DNA of 64,000 bases from Atlantibacter sp032062175 (GTDB taxonomy: Bacteria > Pseudomonadota > Gammaproteobacteria > Enterobacterales > Enterobacteriaceae): assembly GCF_032062175.1 (NCBI RefSeq), contig NZ_DAMBQK010000003.1, positions 186,001-250,000 on the forward strand. The letters are read 5' to 3'. The notes under the pieces are model-generated. The model was not told the origin of the DNA, searched no databases, and saw only the letters and a program-made list of their open reading frames with translations. The position numbers and the translations under genes were made by a program. This document shows, in pieces, positions 30,721 through 39,895 of this stretch (within the stretch, counting starts at the first letter, position 1; every line of letters starts with the position of its first letter).

Positions 30721-31245
30721 ATGCCCACCATCGTGACTCATGCTGCCGTACCGCTGTGCCTCGGGCTCGGCCTGGGCAGCAAAACCATTCCGCGCCGTCT
30801 GTTATTCACCGGCGTCGCGCTCGCTATGCTGCCCGATGCAGATGTTCTCTCTTTTTATCTGGGAGTCGATTATGGAAATATGTTTGGTCATCGCGGCTTT
30901 ACCCACTCGCTGCTGTTCGCATTCGTGGTGCCGCTGCTGTGCGTACTGATTGCCCGGCGATGGTTTCAGGCCGGGCTGGTGCGCAGTTGGCTGTTTTTAA
31001 CGGTATCGCTACTGTCACACAGCCTGCTGGATTCCGTGACCACCGGCGGGAAAGGCGTGGGCTGGCTGTGGCCGTGGTCAAATGAACGCTTTTTCGCGCC
31101 CTGGCAGGTCATTAAAGTCGCGCCGCTGGCGCTGGAAAAATACCTGACGCCGCGCGGGCACCAGGTGATCGTCTCTGAACTGCTGTGGGTGTGGCTGCCG
31201 GGTATACTGCTGGCGTTAATCCTCTGGCGATTACGCCGCCGCTAA
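30721..31245 (+). CDS. ybcI: Inner-membrane protein YbcI (DUF457)
   Basis: 174 residues starting MPTIVTHAAVPLCLGLGLGSK; a longer frame upstream is not needed. It has four or so membrane segments and the metal-binding motifs MLPDADVLSF, HRGFTHS and SHSLLDS of the metal-dependent hydrolase-like YdjM/YbcI family. It follows E. coli YbcI closely in length and sequence and sits next to cysS as there. Function is unknown in detail. Confidence 0.95.
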   Translation: MPTIVTHAAVPLCLGLGLGSKTIPRRLLFTGVALAMLPDADVLSFYLGVDYGNMFGHRGFTHSLLFAFVVPLLCVLIARRWFQAGLVRSWLFLTVSLLSHSLLDSVTTGGKGVGWLWPWSNERFFAPWQVIKVAPLALEKYLTPRGHQVIVSELLWVWLPGILLALILWRLRRR

Positions 31246-31256
31246 ATCGCGGGCAT

Positions 31257-31284
31257 AAAAAAAGCGGCTTACACCGCTTTTTTT
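31257..31284. terminator. Bidirectional terminator between ybcI and cysS
   Basis: AAAAAAAGCGG (31257-31267) and CCGCTTTTTTT (from 31274) flank a CTTACA loop; A and T runs on both sides suit termination in either direction. Confidence 0.9.
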
Positions 31285-31289
31285 ACAGG

Positions 31290-32675
31290 TTACTTTCTAC
31301 GCCAGGTGGTGCCCTGCGGACCATCTTCCAGCACGATGCCCATCTCGTTCAACCGGTCGCGGGCTGCGTCCGCCGCCGCCCAGTCTTTGGCTTTACGCGC
31401 ATCAAGACGCTGTTGGATCAGCGCTTCAATTTCTGCCACTTCGCCGTCATCCGCCTGCGCGCCGCTTTGCAGGAACTGCTCGGGATCCTGCTCCAGCAGG
31501 CCCAGTACGCCAGAAAGCTTACGCAAATGCGCCGCCATCTGATTGGCCGCTGTCGCATCAACGGATTTCAGGCGATTAACTTCACGCGCCATATCAAACA
31601 GCACCGAATAGGCTTCCGGCGTGTTGAAGTCGTCATCCATCGCTTCTACGAAACGCGCTTCAAACGCTTCGCCACCTGCCGCCTGGGCGTTGACGTCGGT
31701 GCCGCGCAGCGCGGTATACAGGCGCTCCAGGGCAGAACGCGCCTGCTTGAGGTTCTCTTCGCTATAGTTCAACTGGCTGCGGTAGTGACCGGACATCAGG
31801 AAGTAGCGAATGGTTTCCGGATCGTAGAATTTCAGCACATCGCGCACGGTAAAGAAGTTGCCCAGCGATTTGGACATCTTTTCGCGGTCGACCATTACCA
31901 TGCCGGAGTGCATCCAGTAATTCACGTATTCGCCATCGTGGGCACAAGTAGATTGTGCGATTTCGTTTTCATGATGCGGGAACATCAAATCGGAACCGCC
32001 GCCATGAATATCAAAATGGCAACCCAGCTGTTTGCAGTTCATGGCGGAACATTCGATATGCCAGCCCGGACGCCCTTCGCCCCACGGGGACGGCCAGCTC
32101 GGTTCGCCCGGCTTGGACATTTTCCACAGCACAAAATCCATCGGGTTGCGTTTCACGTCCGCCACTTCAACGCGCGCGCCCGCCTGGAGCTGATCCAGAT
32201 CCTGGCGCGACAGCAGGCCGTAATCCGCGTCGGTGTCTACCGCGAACATCACATCGCCGTTGGTTGCCACATAGGCGTGATCCCGGGCAATCAGTCGTTC
32301 AACAATTTCGATGATTTCGTGAATATGTTGGGTCGCGCGCGGCTCGTTATCCGGGCGCAAAATATTCAGCGCGTCGAAATCCTTATGCATTTCAACAATC
32401 ATGCGATCCACCAGCGCGGTAAAGCTTTCGCCGTTCTCGTTGGCGCGCTTGATGATTTTGTCATCAATATCGGTGATGTTCCGCACGTATTTCAGCTTGT
32501 AGCCTAAGAAACGCAGGTAGCGCGCCACGACGTCAAATGCCACAAAGGTACGCCCATGACCAATATGACAGAGGTCGTAAACCGTGATACCACACACGTA
32601 CATCCCGACTTCCCCGGCATGTATTGGTTTAAATTCCTCTTTTTGGCGGCTAAGGGTATTGAAGATTTTTAACAT
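31290..32675 (-). CDS. cysS: Cysteinyl-tRNA synthetase
   Basis: 461 residues, as in E. coli. The class I signatures are CHIGHGRTFVAFD (HIGH form, about 35-47) and EKMSKSLGN (KMSKS, about 265-273), with zinc-binding Cys28, CSAMNCK and HHENE in between. It charges tRNA-Cys in the cytosol. The gene is divergent from ppiB across a 177-base promoter region. Confidence 0.98.
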   Translation of the reverse strand: MLKIFNTLSRQKEEFKPIHAGEVGMYVCGITVYDLCHIGHGRTFVAFDVVARYLRFLGYKLKYVRNITDIDDKIIKRANENGESFTALVDRMIVEMHKDFDALNILRPDNEPRATQHIHEIIEIVERLIARDHAYVATNGDVMFAVDTDADYGLLSRQDLDQLQAGARVEVADVKRNPMDFVLWKMSKPGEPSWPSPWGEGRPGWHIECSAMNCKQLGCHFDIHGGGSDLMFPHHENEIAQSTCAHDGEYVNYWMHSGMVMVDREKMSKSLGNFFTVRDVLKFYDPETIRYFLMSGHYRSQLNYSEENLKQARSALERLYTALRGTDVNAQAAGGEAFEARFVEAMDDDFNTPEAYSVLFDMAREVNRLKSVDATAANQMAAHLRKLSGVLGLLEQDPEQFLQSGAQADDGEVAEIEALIQQRLDARKAKDWAAADAARDRLNEMGIVLEDGPQGTTWRRK

Positions 32676-32852
32676 CAGGCGATTCCGTGTCAGTGTGTGG
32701 ATAAAGTAAAACGCTTTATATTACCTTGTATTCAAACTTCAGGCAGCACACTTTGCAAGGTGATCGTTCACGGTGAGTTATGCTATAACAACCTCCTCGG
32801 TGTGGCCTGAACAGCAGGTTACAGCACCCATTAAACAGAACAGGATGCAAGC

Positions 32853-33347
32853 ATGGTTACTTTTCATACCAATCACGGCGATATCGTAATCAAAACTTTT
32901 GATGATAAAGCCCCGGCAACGGTTAAAAACTTCCTGGACTATTGCCGCGAAGGTTTCTACGACAACACCATTTTTCACCGTGTAATCAACGGCTTTATGG
33001 TACAGGGCGGCGGTTTTGAACCGGGCATGCACCAGAAACCAACGAAAGATCCTATTCAGAACGAAGCCAACAACGGCCTGAAAAACACCCGTGGCACCCT
33101 CGCTATGGCGCGTACTCAGGCTCCGCACTCCGCGACCGCACAGTTCTTTATCAACGTCGTGGATAACGACTTCCTGAACTTCAGCGGCGAAAGCCTGCAG
33201 GGTTGGGGCTACTGCGTGTTTGCTGAAGTGTCTGAAGGCATGGACGTGGTCGACAAAATCAAAGCGGTAGCCACTGGCCGCAGCGGCATGCATCAGGACG
33301 TTCCAAAAGAAGACGTTATCATCGAGCGCGTGACCGTCGGCGAGTAA
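32853..33347 (+). CDS. ppiB: Peptidyl-prolyl cis-trans isomerase B (cyclophilin)
   Basis: 164 residues, the length of E. coli PpiB, cytosolic (no signal peptide). Cyclophilin landmarks are FHRVINGFMVQGGGF (about 43-57), GTLAMAR, QFFINV and WGYCVFAEV. It speeds proline isomerisation in folding. lpxH begins 4 bases after its stop, so the two are cotranscribed. Confidence 0.98.
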   Translation: MVTFHTNHGDIVIKTFDDKAPATVKNFLDYCREGFYDNTIFHRVINGFMVQGGGFEPGMHQKPTKDPIQNEANNGLKNTRGTLAMARTQAPHSATAQFFINVVDNDFLNFSGESLQGWGYCVFAEVSEGMDVVDKIKAVATGRSGMHQDVPKEDVIIERVTVGE

Positions 33348-33350
33348 TCT

Positions 33351-34073
33351 GTGGCGACGCTGTTTATCGCAGATCTCCATTTAAGTACCGAAGAACCGGC
33401 GATTACCGCCGGTTTTCTGCGTTTGTTGGCGGGCGAAGCGCGCGCAGCGGACGCACTGTATATTCTTGGCGATCTGTTTGAAGCCTGGATCGGCGATGAC
33501 GATCCTAACCCCTTACATACTCAAATCGCTGACGCTATCCATGCATTGGTGAATAGCGGTGTGCCCTGCTACTTCATCCACGGTAATCGTGATTTTCTGA
33601 TCGGCCAGCGTTTTGCGCGCCAGAGCGGCATGATCCTACTGCCTGAAGAGCAAGTGCTCACACTCTACGGTAAACGCATTCTGATTATGCACGGTGACAC
33701 GCTGTGTACTGACGATATCGGTTATCTGCGGTTTCGCGCCAAAGTGCATCAGCCCTGGCTGCAAAAGCTGTTTCTTGCCCTGCCGCTGTTTATTCGCCAG
33801 CGTATTGCTGCCAAAATGCGCGCCGGCAGCAAAGCGTCCAATCAAACCAAATCTGAAACGATAATGGACGTCAATCCGCAGGCCGTTATCGACGTCATGG
33901 CCCGCCATCAGGTTCAACACCTGATCCACGGACATACGCATCGCCCGGCGATCCACGATCTCGTTATTGAGCATCACCCAGCCCGCCGTTACGTGCTCGG
34001 CGCATGGCATCATGAAGGTTCGATGATAAAAGTCAGCGATACCGATATCGGGTTGCTGTTTTTCCCGTATTAA
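33351..34073 (+). CDS. lpxH: UDP-2,3-diacylglucosamine hydrolase
   Basis: 240 residues beginning with GTG, as in E. coli. The calcineurin-like metallophosphoesterase motifs are all visible: ADLHL (Asp8, His10), GDLFEAWIGD, GNRDF, HGD, and GHTHRP at the C-terminal side. The enzyme hydrolyses UDP-2,3-diacylglucosamine to lipid X at the inner face of the cytoplasmic membrane in lipid A synthesis. Confidence 0.97.
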   Translation: MATLFIADLHLSTEEPAITAGFLRLLAGEARAADALYILGDLFEAWIGDDDPNPLHTQIADAIHALVNSGVPCYFIHGNRDFLIGQRFARQSGMILLPEEQVLTLYGKRILIMHGDTLCTDDIGYLRFRAKVHQPWLQKLFLALPLFIRQRIAAKMRAGSKASNQTKSETIMDVNPQAVIDVMARHQVQHLIHGHTHRPAIHDLVIEHHPARRYVLGAWHHEGSMIKVSDTDIGLLFFPY

Positions 34074-34232
34074 CGGGCATATCACGTTGCAGCCTTTATG
34101 CAGAATAAACAGCGATAAAAAGTAATACGTAAGAAGATGGTTTTTTTGTGGGTTGTCTACCATGCTATTAATACCCGTTTATAGAGGCGGGTTTACTGTT
34201 GATAGCCTATCAATTCTGCAAGGAATTCATTT

Positions 34233-34508
34233 ATGAAAAAGATGACAGCTATTCTGCTGGGCTCCGCCGTTCTGTTTGCTTCCAACGCTTTTGCTGCTGA
34301 GTTAATGGAAAAAAATGATTTCCAGAAAGTGGAGTCTCAGTATGAAAAAATTGGCAGCATCTCTACCTCCGGGGAACTCTCCGCTTCTGATGCTAAGAAA
34401 GAACTTCTTGATAAAGCAGAAGAAAAAGGTGCTGATGTGGTAGTAATCACCTCCGCCAATACCGATAACAAGATCCATGGCACGGCGAACATTTATAAGA
34501 AAAAATAA
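34233..34508 (+). CDS. DUF1471 (YdgH/BhsA-like) periplasmic protein
   Basis: 91 residues with a signal peptide MKKMTAILLGSAVLFASNAFAAE (cleavage after AFA). The mature part contains QKVESQYEKIGSISTSGELSASDAKKELLDKAEEKGADVVVITSA, the single small alpha/beta module of the DUF1471 family, whose members respond to stress or affect biofilm and surface properties. AAGGAA precedes the ATG and its upstream gap of 159 bases should hold a promoter. This gene is not at this locus in K-12. Confidence 0.9.
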   Translation: MKKMTAILLGSAVLFASNAFAAELMEKNDFQKVESQYEKIGSISTSGELSASDAKKELLDKAEEKGADVVVITSANTDNKIHGTANIYKKK

Positions 34509-34518
34509 TCATTTCTTC

Positions 34519-34544
34519 CGCCACTCCGGTTAGCCGGAGTGGCG
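34519..34544 (+). terminator. Hairpin after the DUF1471 gene
   Basis: An 11-base perfect stem CGCCACTCCGG/CCGGAGTGGCG with a TTAG loop; the downstream TTGCAC is poor in T, so termination may be partial. Bases 34545-34696 show nothing further. Confidence 0.65.
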
Positions 34545-34696
34545 TTGCACATGAGATAAAATGTGGTAAAGCGTTATTTCCTGGGTTACAGGCGAGATAC
34601 TCTTTATCCACTCCGCTATTTATTCGCAGGCGATTTAATTAATAACCAGAAAGCATTCTGCCGCTGCTCTTTATTGCGGGTTTCCCTTCCGGCTTG

Positions 34697-34721
34697 AAAA
34701 AACGGGCGAATAAATTCGCCC
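34697..34721 (-). terminator. Terminator of the alkylsulfatase gene
   Basis: On the - strand GGGCGAA/TTCGCCC with a four-base loop is followed by six T (34702-34697). It lies 14 bases past the stop codon. Confidence 0.85.
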
Positions 34722-34734
34722 ATTCCCTCGCTCA

Positions 34735-36711
34735 TTACGGCGTAACAATATTGAACCAGAACTCAAAATTATCCATATAACCCAATAGTTCATTCAGCTT
34801 GTCGGCATTACCGCTAATTTTCACGTCGCCTTTATCGGTGGCTTCTTTCAACGTTTCCTCCTTCAACACGATACGGTTTAACGCATCGCGGGAAAGCGTA
34901 ATCGTGGCATCGGCATTGGCGTCTTCGCTATTAACGGTATGGTTGAGTACGCCATTTTCCAGTTCAACCTTATATTTGCCCCCATCGCTACCGAAATCGA
35001 CGTTAAGAATAGCTTTGGCGTCCGCCGCTTTTTCACCGTTGATATGCACCGCCAGATAATCAAAGAACATTTCCGGCGTCATGGCGCGAACCGTATCCGG
35101 GCTGGCGGTATTTGGCGTCGGCATTTTTTGCACGCCGTTACGCAGTTCCTGCGCGCCTGTCAGGTAGAAGTTACGCCACGGTCCTGATTCTGCCTGATAG
35201 CCTAGTTGCTCCAGCGCGTCGGCTTCGAGGTTACGGGCGTCCTGATTATTAGGATCGGCAAAGACCACTTTGCTGACAACCTGCGCCACCCAACGGTAGT
35301 TCCCCTGGTCGAAATCCTGCTTCGCTTTTTGCAAAATCGCGTCCGCGCCGCCCATATATTCCACGTATTTTTTCGCCCCCTCTTCCGGCGGCAGTTCATC
35401 CAGGGTGGCCGGGTTGCCGTCAAACCAGCCGAGATAGAGCACGTAAGTCGCTTTGACGTCATGGCTTACCGAACCGTAATAACCCCGGTTAGCCCAGGTA
35501 TTCGCCAGTGAAGAAGGGAGTGTAAAGTTGGCGGCGATCTCATCGCGTGTCAGGCCCTGGTTGGCCATACGCAGCGTCTGGTCGTTGATGTAACGATACA
35601 AATCGCGCTGGCTTTTCAGCAACTTAACCACATTCTCGTTGCCCCACGTCGGCCAGTGGTGCTGGGCAAGAATGATTTCCGCTTTATCGCCCCAGAGATT
35701 CAGCGCCTCGTTGATGTATTTAGACCAGGGAAGTGGCTGACGAATTTTTGCACCGCGCAAGGAGTAAGTGTTATGTAATGTATGCGTGACATCTTCTGCC
35801 GTTTCGATCAGTTTTTTCTCTTCGATATACCAGAGCATTTCTGATGGGGCTTCCGAGCCAGGTGCCATCAGGAAATCGTAAGTTAACCCGTCAATCACCT
35901 CTTTTTGCCCGGTTTCAGTGATGTAATGGGTTGGCGCAATCAAGGTCACCGTACCCGCTGAGGTGGTGGTTCCCAGGCCGGCACCAACCTGGCCTTTTAC
36001 GTCTGGCTTCAGCAGGTTGCCGTACATATAGCTGGCGCGTCGGCTCATCACATTACCGGCCATAATATTTTCCGAGACCGCCTCTTCCATGAAACCTGCC
36101 GGGGCGTAGATTTTCACTTTTCCGGCTTTGACGTCCGCTTCGTCAATCACACCACGCACGCCGCCGTAGTGGTCAACGTGGCTGTGGGTGTAGATCACTG
36201 CGACTACCGGTTTGTTGCCACGGTTTTTATAGTAAAGATCCATCCCGACTTTAGCGGTCTCCGCGGATACCAGCGGATCGACCACGGTGATCCCCTCTTT
36301 CCCTTCGATAATCGTCATATTCGACAGATCGAGATTACGGATCTGGAAAACCCCTTCGGTGACCTCGAACAGCCCGCTGATATTGATCAGCTGCGCCTGG
36401 CGCCACAGGCTGGGGTTAACCGAATCCGGCGCTTTATCACCTTCTTTAATAAAGGAATACTGCTGTGGATTCCAGATAACGTTACCCTGCTCCCCTTTAA
36501 TCACGTCCTGGGGAATGGGGGCAATAAATCCTTTGTGGGCATCGGTGAAATCTTGCGTATCAGAAAAAGGGAGTTGATTGAAAAGCGCGTTGTTTGCCTG
36601 TTGCGTCGAGGCGGTCGCTTCTTTTGGCGCTTCCTGGGCGAGCCCGGGGAGCGTATAAGAAGCAAGAAAACCAGCCAGAGCAAGACCTGCGGCTATCCGA
36701 TTGAATTTCAT
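34735..36711 (-). CDS. Periplasmic linear alkylsulfatase (YjcS/SdsA1 family)
   Basis: 658 residues with an N-terminal signal peptide (MKFNRIAAGLALAGFLASYT, cut near GLAQ). The metallo-beta-lactamase core has the zinc motif THSHVDHYGG (about 175-184) and AQHHWPTWGN further on. The dimerisation segment and the C-terminal SCP2-like domain (ADATITLSRDALNRIVL) complete the architecture of SdsA1 and E. coli YjcS. Such enzymes cut sulfate from alkyl sulfates such as SDS, freeing sulfate and alcohol. Its location between lpxH and purE is an insertion relative to K-12. Confidence 0.94.
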   Translation of the reverse strand: MKFNRIAAGLALAGFLASYTLPGLAQEAPKEATASTQQANNALFNQLPFSDTQDFTDAHKGFIAPIPQDVIKGEQGNVIWNPQQYSFIKEGDKAPDSVNPSLWRQAQLINISGLFEVTEGVFQIRNLDLSNMTIIEGKEGITVVDPLVSAETAKVGMDLYYKNRGNKPVVAVIYTHSHVDHYGGVRGVIDEADVKAGKVKIYAPAGFMEEAVSENIMAGNVMSRRASYMYGNLLKPDVKGQVGAGLGTTTSAGTVTLIAPTHYITETGQKEVIDGLTYDFLMAPGSEAPSEMLWYIEEKKLIETAEDVTHTLHNTYSLRGAKIRQPLPWSKYINEALNLWGDKAEIILAQHHWPTWGNENVVKLLKSQRDLYRYINDQTLRMANQGLTRDEIAANFTLPSSLANTWANRGYYGSVSHDVKATYVLYLGWFDGNPATLDELPPEEGAKKYVEYMGGADAILQKAKQDFDQGNYRWVAQVVSKVVFADPNNQDARNLEADALEQLGYQAESGPWRNFYLTGAQELRNGVQKMPTPNTASPDTVRAMTPEMFFDYLAVHINGEKAADAKAILNVDFGSDGGKYKVELENGVLNHTVNSEDANADATITLSRDALNRIVLKEETLKEATDKGDVKISGNADKLNELLGYMDNFEFWFNIVTP

Positions 36712-36954
36712 TCTTAAAACCTCTCAGTGGAAACAAACGTTGCTGGAATTAACAGCGCGGCCCTGGCTGATCGTTTAAAGGAATGTCATTTGAATTTCAG
36801 ATATGAAAGAGAAATACGCTTCGTTGGCGTTGATCTAGCTTAGTAAAAAAATACGATATATTGAAATCAGGCCAGCGCGTGATGCTTATCTTTTTTAACC
36901 AAAAGTGGCGGGCTATCCTGAAATACCCGCACTAAAAACCCCGACTCCAGGCCG

Positions 36955-36970
36955 ACGCAACCGTTTTCCT
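36955..36970 (+). promoter_or_regulatory. PurR operator of purEK
   Basis: ACGCAACCGTTTTCCT fits the PurR consensus (ACGCAAACGTTTGCGT) at 12 of 16 positions and lies about 83 bases before the purE start, as in E. coli. It predicts repression by PurR with hypoxanthine or guanine. The rest of the 36712-37052 gap holds the divergent promoter region of the alkylsulfatase gene, with no further gene. Confidence 0.85.
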
Positions 36971-37052
36971 TGCGGTTTTTCCATGTTATTCTTTGAGCCC
37001 TTCTGAACGACAAGCACCTTGTTTTCGCACACTCACAGGAGTTTTAAGACGC

Positions 37053-37562
37053 ATGTCTTTAAGCCAAAATCCGGCGCGTATCGCCATTGTGATGGGGTCT
37101 AAAAGCGACTGGGCCACCATGCAGCATGCCGCTGAAATTCTTGATGCCCTTGATGTTCCGCACCACGTTGAAGTGGTCTCCGCCCACCGCACGCCCGATA
37201 AACTGTTCAGCTTCGCCGAAGCCGCGCAGCACAACGGTTATCAGGTGATTATTGCTGGCGCAGGCGGCGCGGCGCATCTGCCAGGCATGATCGCCGCGAA
37301 AACCCTGGTGCCGGTGTTAGGCGTGCCGGTGCAAAGCGCGGCGCTGAGCGGTGTAGACAGCCTCTACTCTATTGTGCAAATGCCGCGCGGCATTCCGGTG
37401 GGGACGCTGGCAATCGGCAAAGCGGGCGCAGCAAACGCCGCGCTGCTGGCAGCGCAAATCCTCGCCCAGCATGATGATGCATTGCTGGCGCGTCTGGCTG
37501 AGTGGCGCAAAACCCAAACGGATGAGGTGCTGGATAACCCGGACCCGCGGGGTGCGGCATGA
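37053..37562 (+). CDS. purE: N5-carboxyaminoimidazole ribonucleotide mutase
   Basis: 169 residues, as in E. coli; the start is the ATG at 37053. VMGSKSDWATM (substrate loop), VSAHRTPDKLF (catalytic His) and AGAGGAAHLPGM are all intact. It converts N5-CAIR to CAIR in purine synthesis, acting after PurK. The stop overlaps the purK start (ATGA). Confidence 0.98.
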   Translation: MSLSQNPARIAIVMGSKSDWATMQHAAEILDALDVPHHVEVVSAHRTPDKLFSFAEAAQHNGYQVIIAGAGGAAHLPGMIAAKTLVPVLGVPVQSAALSGVDSLYSIVQMPRGIPVGTLAIGKAGAANAALLAAQILAQHDDALLARLAEWRKTQTDEVLDNPDPRGAA

Positions 37563-38626
37563 AACAGGTGTGTGTGCTGGGCAACGGCCAGTTAGGACGT
37601 ATGCTGCGCCAGGCCGGTGAGCCGTTAGGCATTGCGGTCTGGCCAGTGGGACTGGATGCGGAGCCGGAAGCGGTGCCGTTTCAGCAAAGCGTGATCACCG
37701 CTGAAATTGAGCGCTGGCCGGAAACCGCGTTAACCCGCGAGCTGGCGCGCCATCCGGCGTTCGTTAACCGCGATGTGTTTCCGATTATCGCTGACCGTCT
37801 GACCCAAAAGCAGCTGTTCGATAAACTCGATTTACCCACCGCGCCGTGGCAGTTGCTTGCCAGCGAAAGCGAATGGCCTGCGGTGTTCGACTCCCTTGGG
37901 GAACTGGCGATCGTTAAGCGCCGCACCGGCGGCTATGACGGGCGCGGCCAGTGGCGTTTACGCGCCGATGAGACCACGCAGTTGCCGCAGGAGTGCTACG
38001 GCGAGTGCATCGTTGAACAGGGTATTAACTTTTCCGGCGAGGTGTCGCTGGTGGGTGCGCGGGGTCATAACGGCGAGACGGTATTCTATCCGCTGACCCA
38101 TAACCTCCATCAGGACGGCATCCTGCGTACCAGTGTGGCGTTCCCGCACAGCAATATCGAGCAACAGCAGCAGGCTGAGCAGATGCTCGGTGCCATCATG
38201 CACGAACTGGGTTATGTCGGCGTGATGGCAATGGAGTGCTTTATTACCCCAGGCGGATTGCTGATCAACGAACTGGCGCCGCGCGTACACAACAGCGGCC
38301 ACTGGACGCAGAATGGCGCGTCCATCTGCCAGTTCGAACTGCACCTGCGGGCGATCCTTAACCTGCCGCTACCGCAGCCAGTGATCAACAGCACGTCGGT
38401 GATGGTGAACCTGATCGGTAGCGATCTGAATGACGCCTGGCTGCAATTGCCGCTGGTGCATCTGCACTGGTATGACAAAGAAGTGCGACCGGGGCGTAAA
38501 GTCGGCCATCTGAATTTATCGGATACCGATACCGGCAGGCTGGACGCGTCGCTGGAAGCGCTGGTCCCGCTGCTGCCACCGGAATACGCCAGCGGTATCG
38601 CCTGGGCGCAAGTGAAACTGCGTTAA
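37559..38626 (+). CDS. purK: N5-carboxyaminoimidazole ribonucleotide synthase
   Basis: 355 residues, an ATP-grasp enzyme: VLGNGQLGRMLRQAGEPLGI at the N-terminus, VKRRTGGYDGRGQW in the central ATP-binding domain, and NELAPRVHNSGHWTQNG in the third. It carboxylates AIR with ATP and bicarbonate, making the substrate for PurE. Translationally coupled to purE and under the same PurR control. Confidence 0.98.
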   Translation: MKQVCVLGNGQLGRMLRQAGEPLGIAVWPVGLDAEPEAVPFQQSVITAEIERWPETALTRELARHPAFVNRDVFPIIADRLTQKQLFDKLDLPTAPWQLLASESEWPAVFDSLGELAIVKRRTGGYDGRGQWRLRADETTQLPQECYGECIVEQGINFSGEVSLVGARGHNGETVFYPLTHNLHQDGILRTSVAFPHSNIEQQQQAEQMLGAIMHELGYVGVMAMECFITPGGLLINELAPRVHNSGHWTQNGASICQFELHLRAILNLPLPQPVINSTSVMVNLIGSDLNDAWLQLPLVHLHWYDKEVRPGRKVGHLNLSDTDTGRLDASLEALVPLLPPEYASGIAWAQVKLR

Positions 38627-38649
38627 TCCTTCGCTGTTTATTCCGAATC

Positions 38650-38676
38650 CAGGGCGTCTTATGACGCCCTGTCTTT
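38650..38676 (+). terminator. Terminator of purEK
   Basis: CAGGGCGTC/GACGCCCTG stem with a TTAT loop followed by TCTTTT, 24 bases after the purK stop. Confidence 0.85.
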
Positions 38677-38755
38677 TCCAGCCGCATGTAGCGCTTACTC
38701 ACCTTGTGGTCCCAGGGGTACAATGCCAGAGTCTTCGCATCGAAAAGGCTCCGTC

Positions 38756-39895
38756 ATGAAGTATGTTGTAACTATCCGTCCTGATACCCGCGACTGGCGC
38801 ACGCTGCTGGCCCACGCTATTCCCATCATTGACGTCCGCGCACCGGTGGAATTTGCCCAGGGCGCACTGCCCGCCGCTATTAATCTTCCCCTGATGAATG
38901 ACCACGAACGTGCGGCAGTGGGCACCTGCTATAAACAGCAGGGCCAGCGGGCGGCGCTGGAATTAGGCCATCAGTTAGTGGCTGGCGATACACGCGCCGC
39001 GCGGATTGACGCCTGGCGAGAGGCCTGTTTACGTTATCCGAACGGCTATTTGTGCTGCGCGCGCGGCGGGCTGCGCAGCCAAATCACCCAGCAGTGGCTG
39101 CGTGAAGCGGGTGTGGAGTATCCACGGGTGGAAGGCGGTTATAAACAGCTTCGACAGGCAGCGATTGAGGCGATAGATAATCTGTCGTCGCTGCCGATGG
39201 TGCTGGTCGGCGGCTTCACCGGCAGCGGTAAAACGCAGCTGGTCAACGAGCAACCGCTGGGCGTCGACCTGGAAGGCCTGGCGCACCATCGCGGATCGTC
39301 CTTTGGCCGCACTCTCTCCCCGCAACTTTCCCAGGCCAGCTTTGAGAACGCGCTGGCCGCAACGCTGTTACGCAAGCAAATAACCTGGCAGCATCATCAC
39401 TACGCCTTCTGGTTGCTGGAAGATGAAGGACAAATGATTGGCTCAAACCATCTGCCGCACACGCTGCGTGAACAGATGAACAACGCGCCAATTGCCGTGG
39501 TGGAGGAGCCGATGTCGCACCGTCTGGCGCGGTTGCGCAGCGAATATTTTATCGACATGCAGCAGGCGTTTTGCACGGCTTATGGCGAAGAACAGGGCTG
39601 GCAGGCCTATAGCGAGTATCTGCATCATGGCCTGTATGCCATCCGACGTCGGCTTGGGCTGGAACGCTACACACTGCTGGCAGAACGCCAGCGCATTGCG
39701 TTTGAGGAACAACAGCGCAGCGGCGAGACCGACGGGCATTTCGCCTGGCTGCTGCCGCTGCTGGAAAACTATTACGATCCGATGTACCGCTATCAACTGG
39801 AGAAAAAAGCCGCGAAAATTTGCTTTCGCGGCGATTATCACAGCGTGGCGGCCTGGCTTAACGACCGACGCAGCGGCGGAATTACTGCGCGGTAA
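38756..39895 (+). CDS. selU: tRNA 2-selenouridine synthase (SelU/MnmH)
   Basis: 379 residues from the ATG at 38756. The N-terminal rhodanese domain has IIDVRAPVEF and the catalytic Cys in LCCARGG; a P-loop GGFTGSGKT follows (about residues 151-159). The enzyme geranylates and then selenates 2-thiouridine at the wobble position of tRNAs for Lys, Glu and Gln. Its 3' end overlaps the convergent ybbP stop by 14 bases. Confidence 0.95.
   Translation: MKYVVTIRPDTRDWRTLLAHAIPIIDVRAPVEFAQGALPAAINLPLMNDHERAAVGTCYKQQGQRAALELGHQLVAGDTRAARIDAWREACLRYPNGYLCCARGGLRSQITQQWLREAGVEYPRVEGGYKQLRQAAIEAIDNLSSLPMVLVGGFTGSGKTQLVNEQPLGVDLEGLAHHRGSSFGRTLSPQLSQASFENALAATLLRKQITWQHHHYAFWLLEDEGQMIGSNHLPHTLREQMNNAPIAVVEEPMSHRLARLRSEYFIDMQQAFCTAYGEEQGWQAYSEYLHHGLYAIRRRLGLERYTLLAERQRIAFEEQQRSGETDGHFAWLLPLLENYYDPMYRYQLEKKAAKICFRGDYHSVAAWLNDRRSGGITAR

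Noticed and set aside
31185..32507. 440-codon frame on the + strand
   Set aside because: It lies wholly antisense to cysS, whose protein is clearly conserved; no ribosome site or family.
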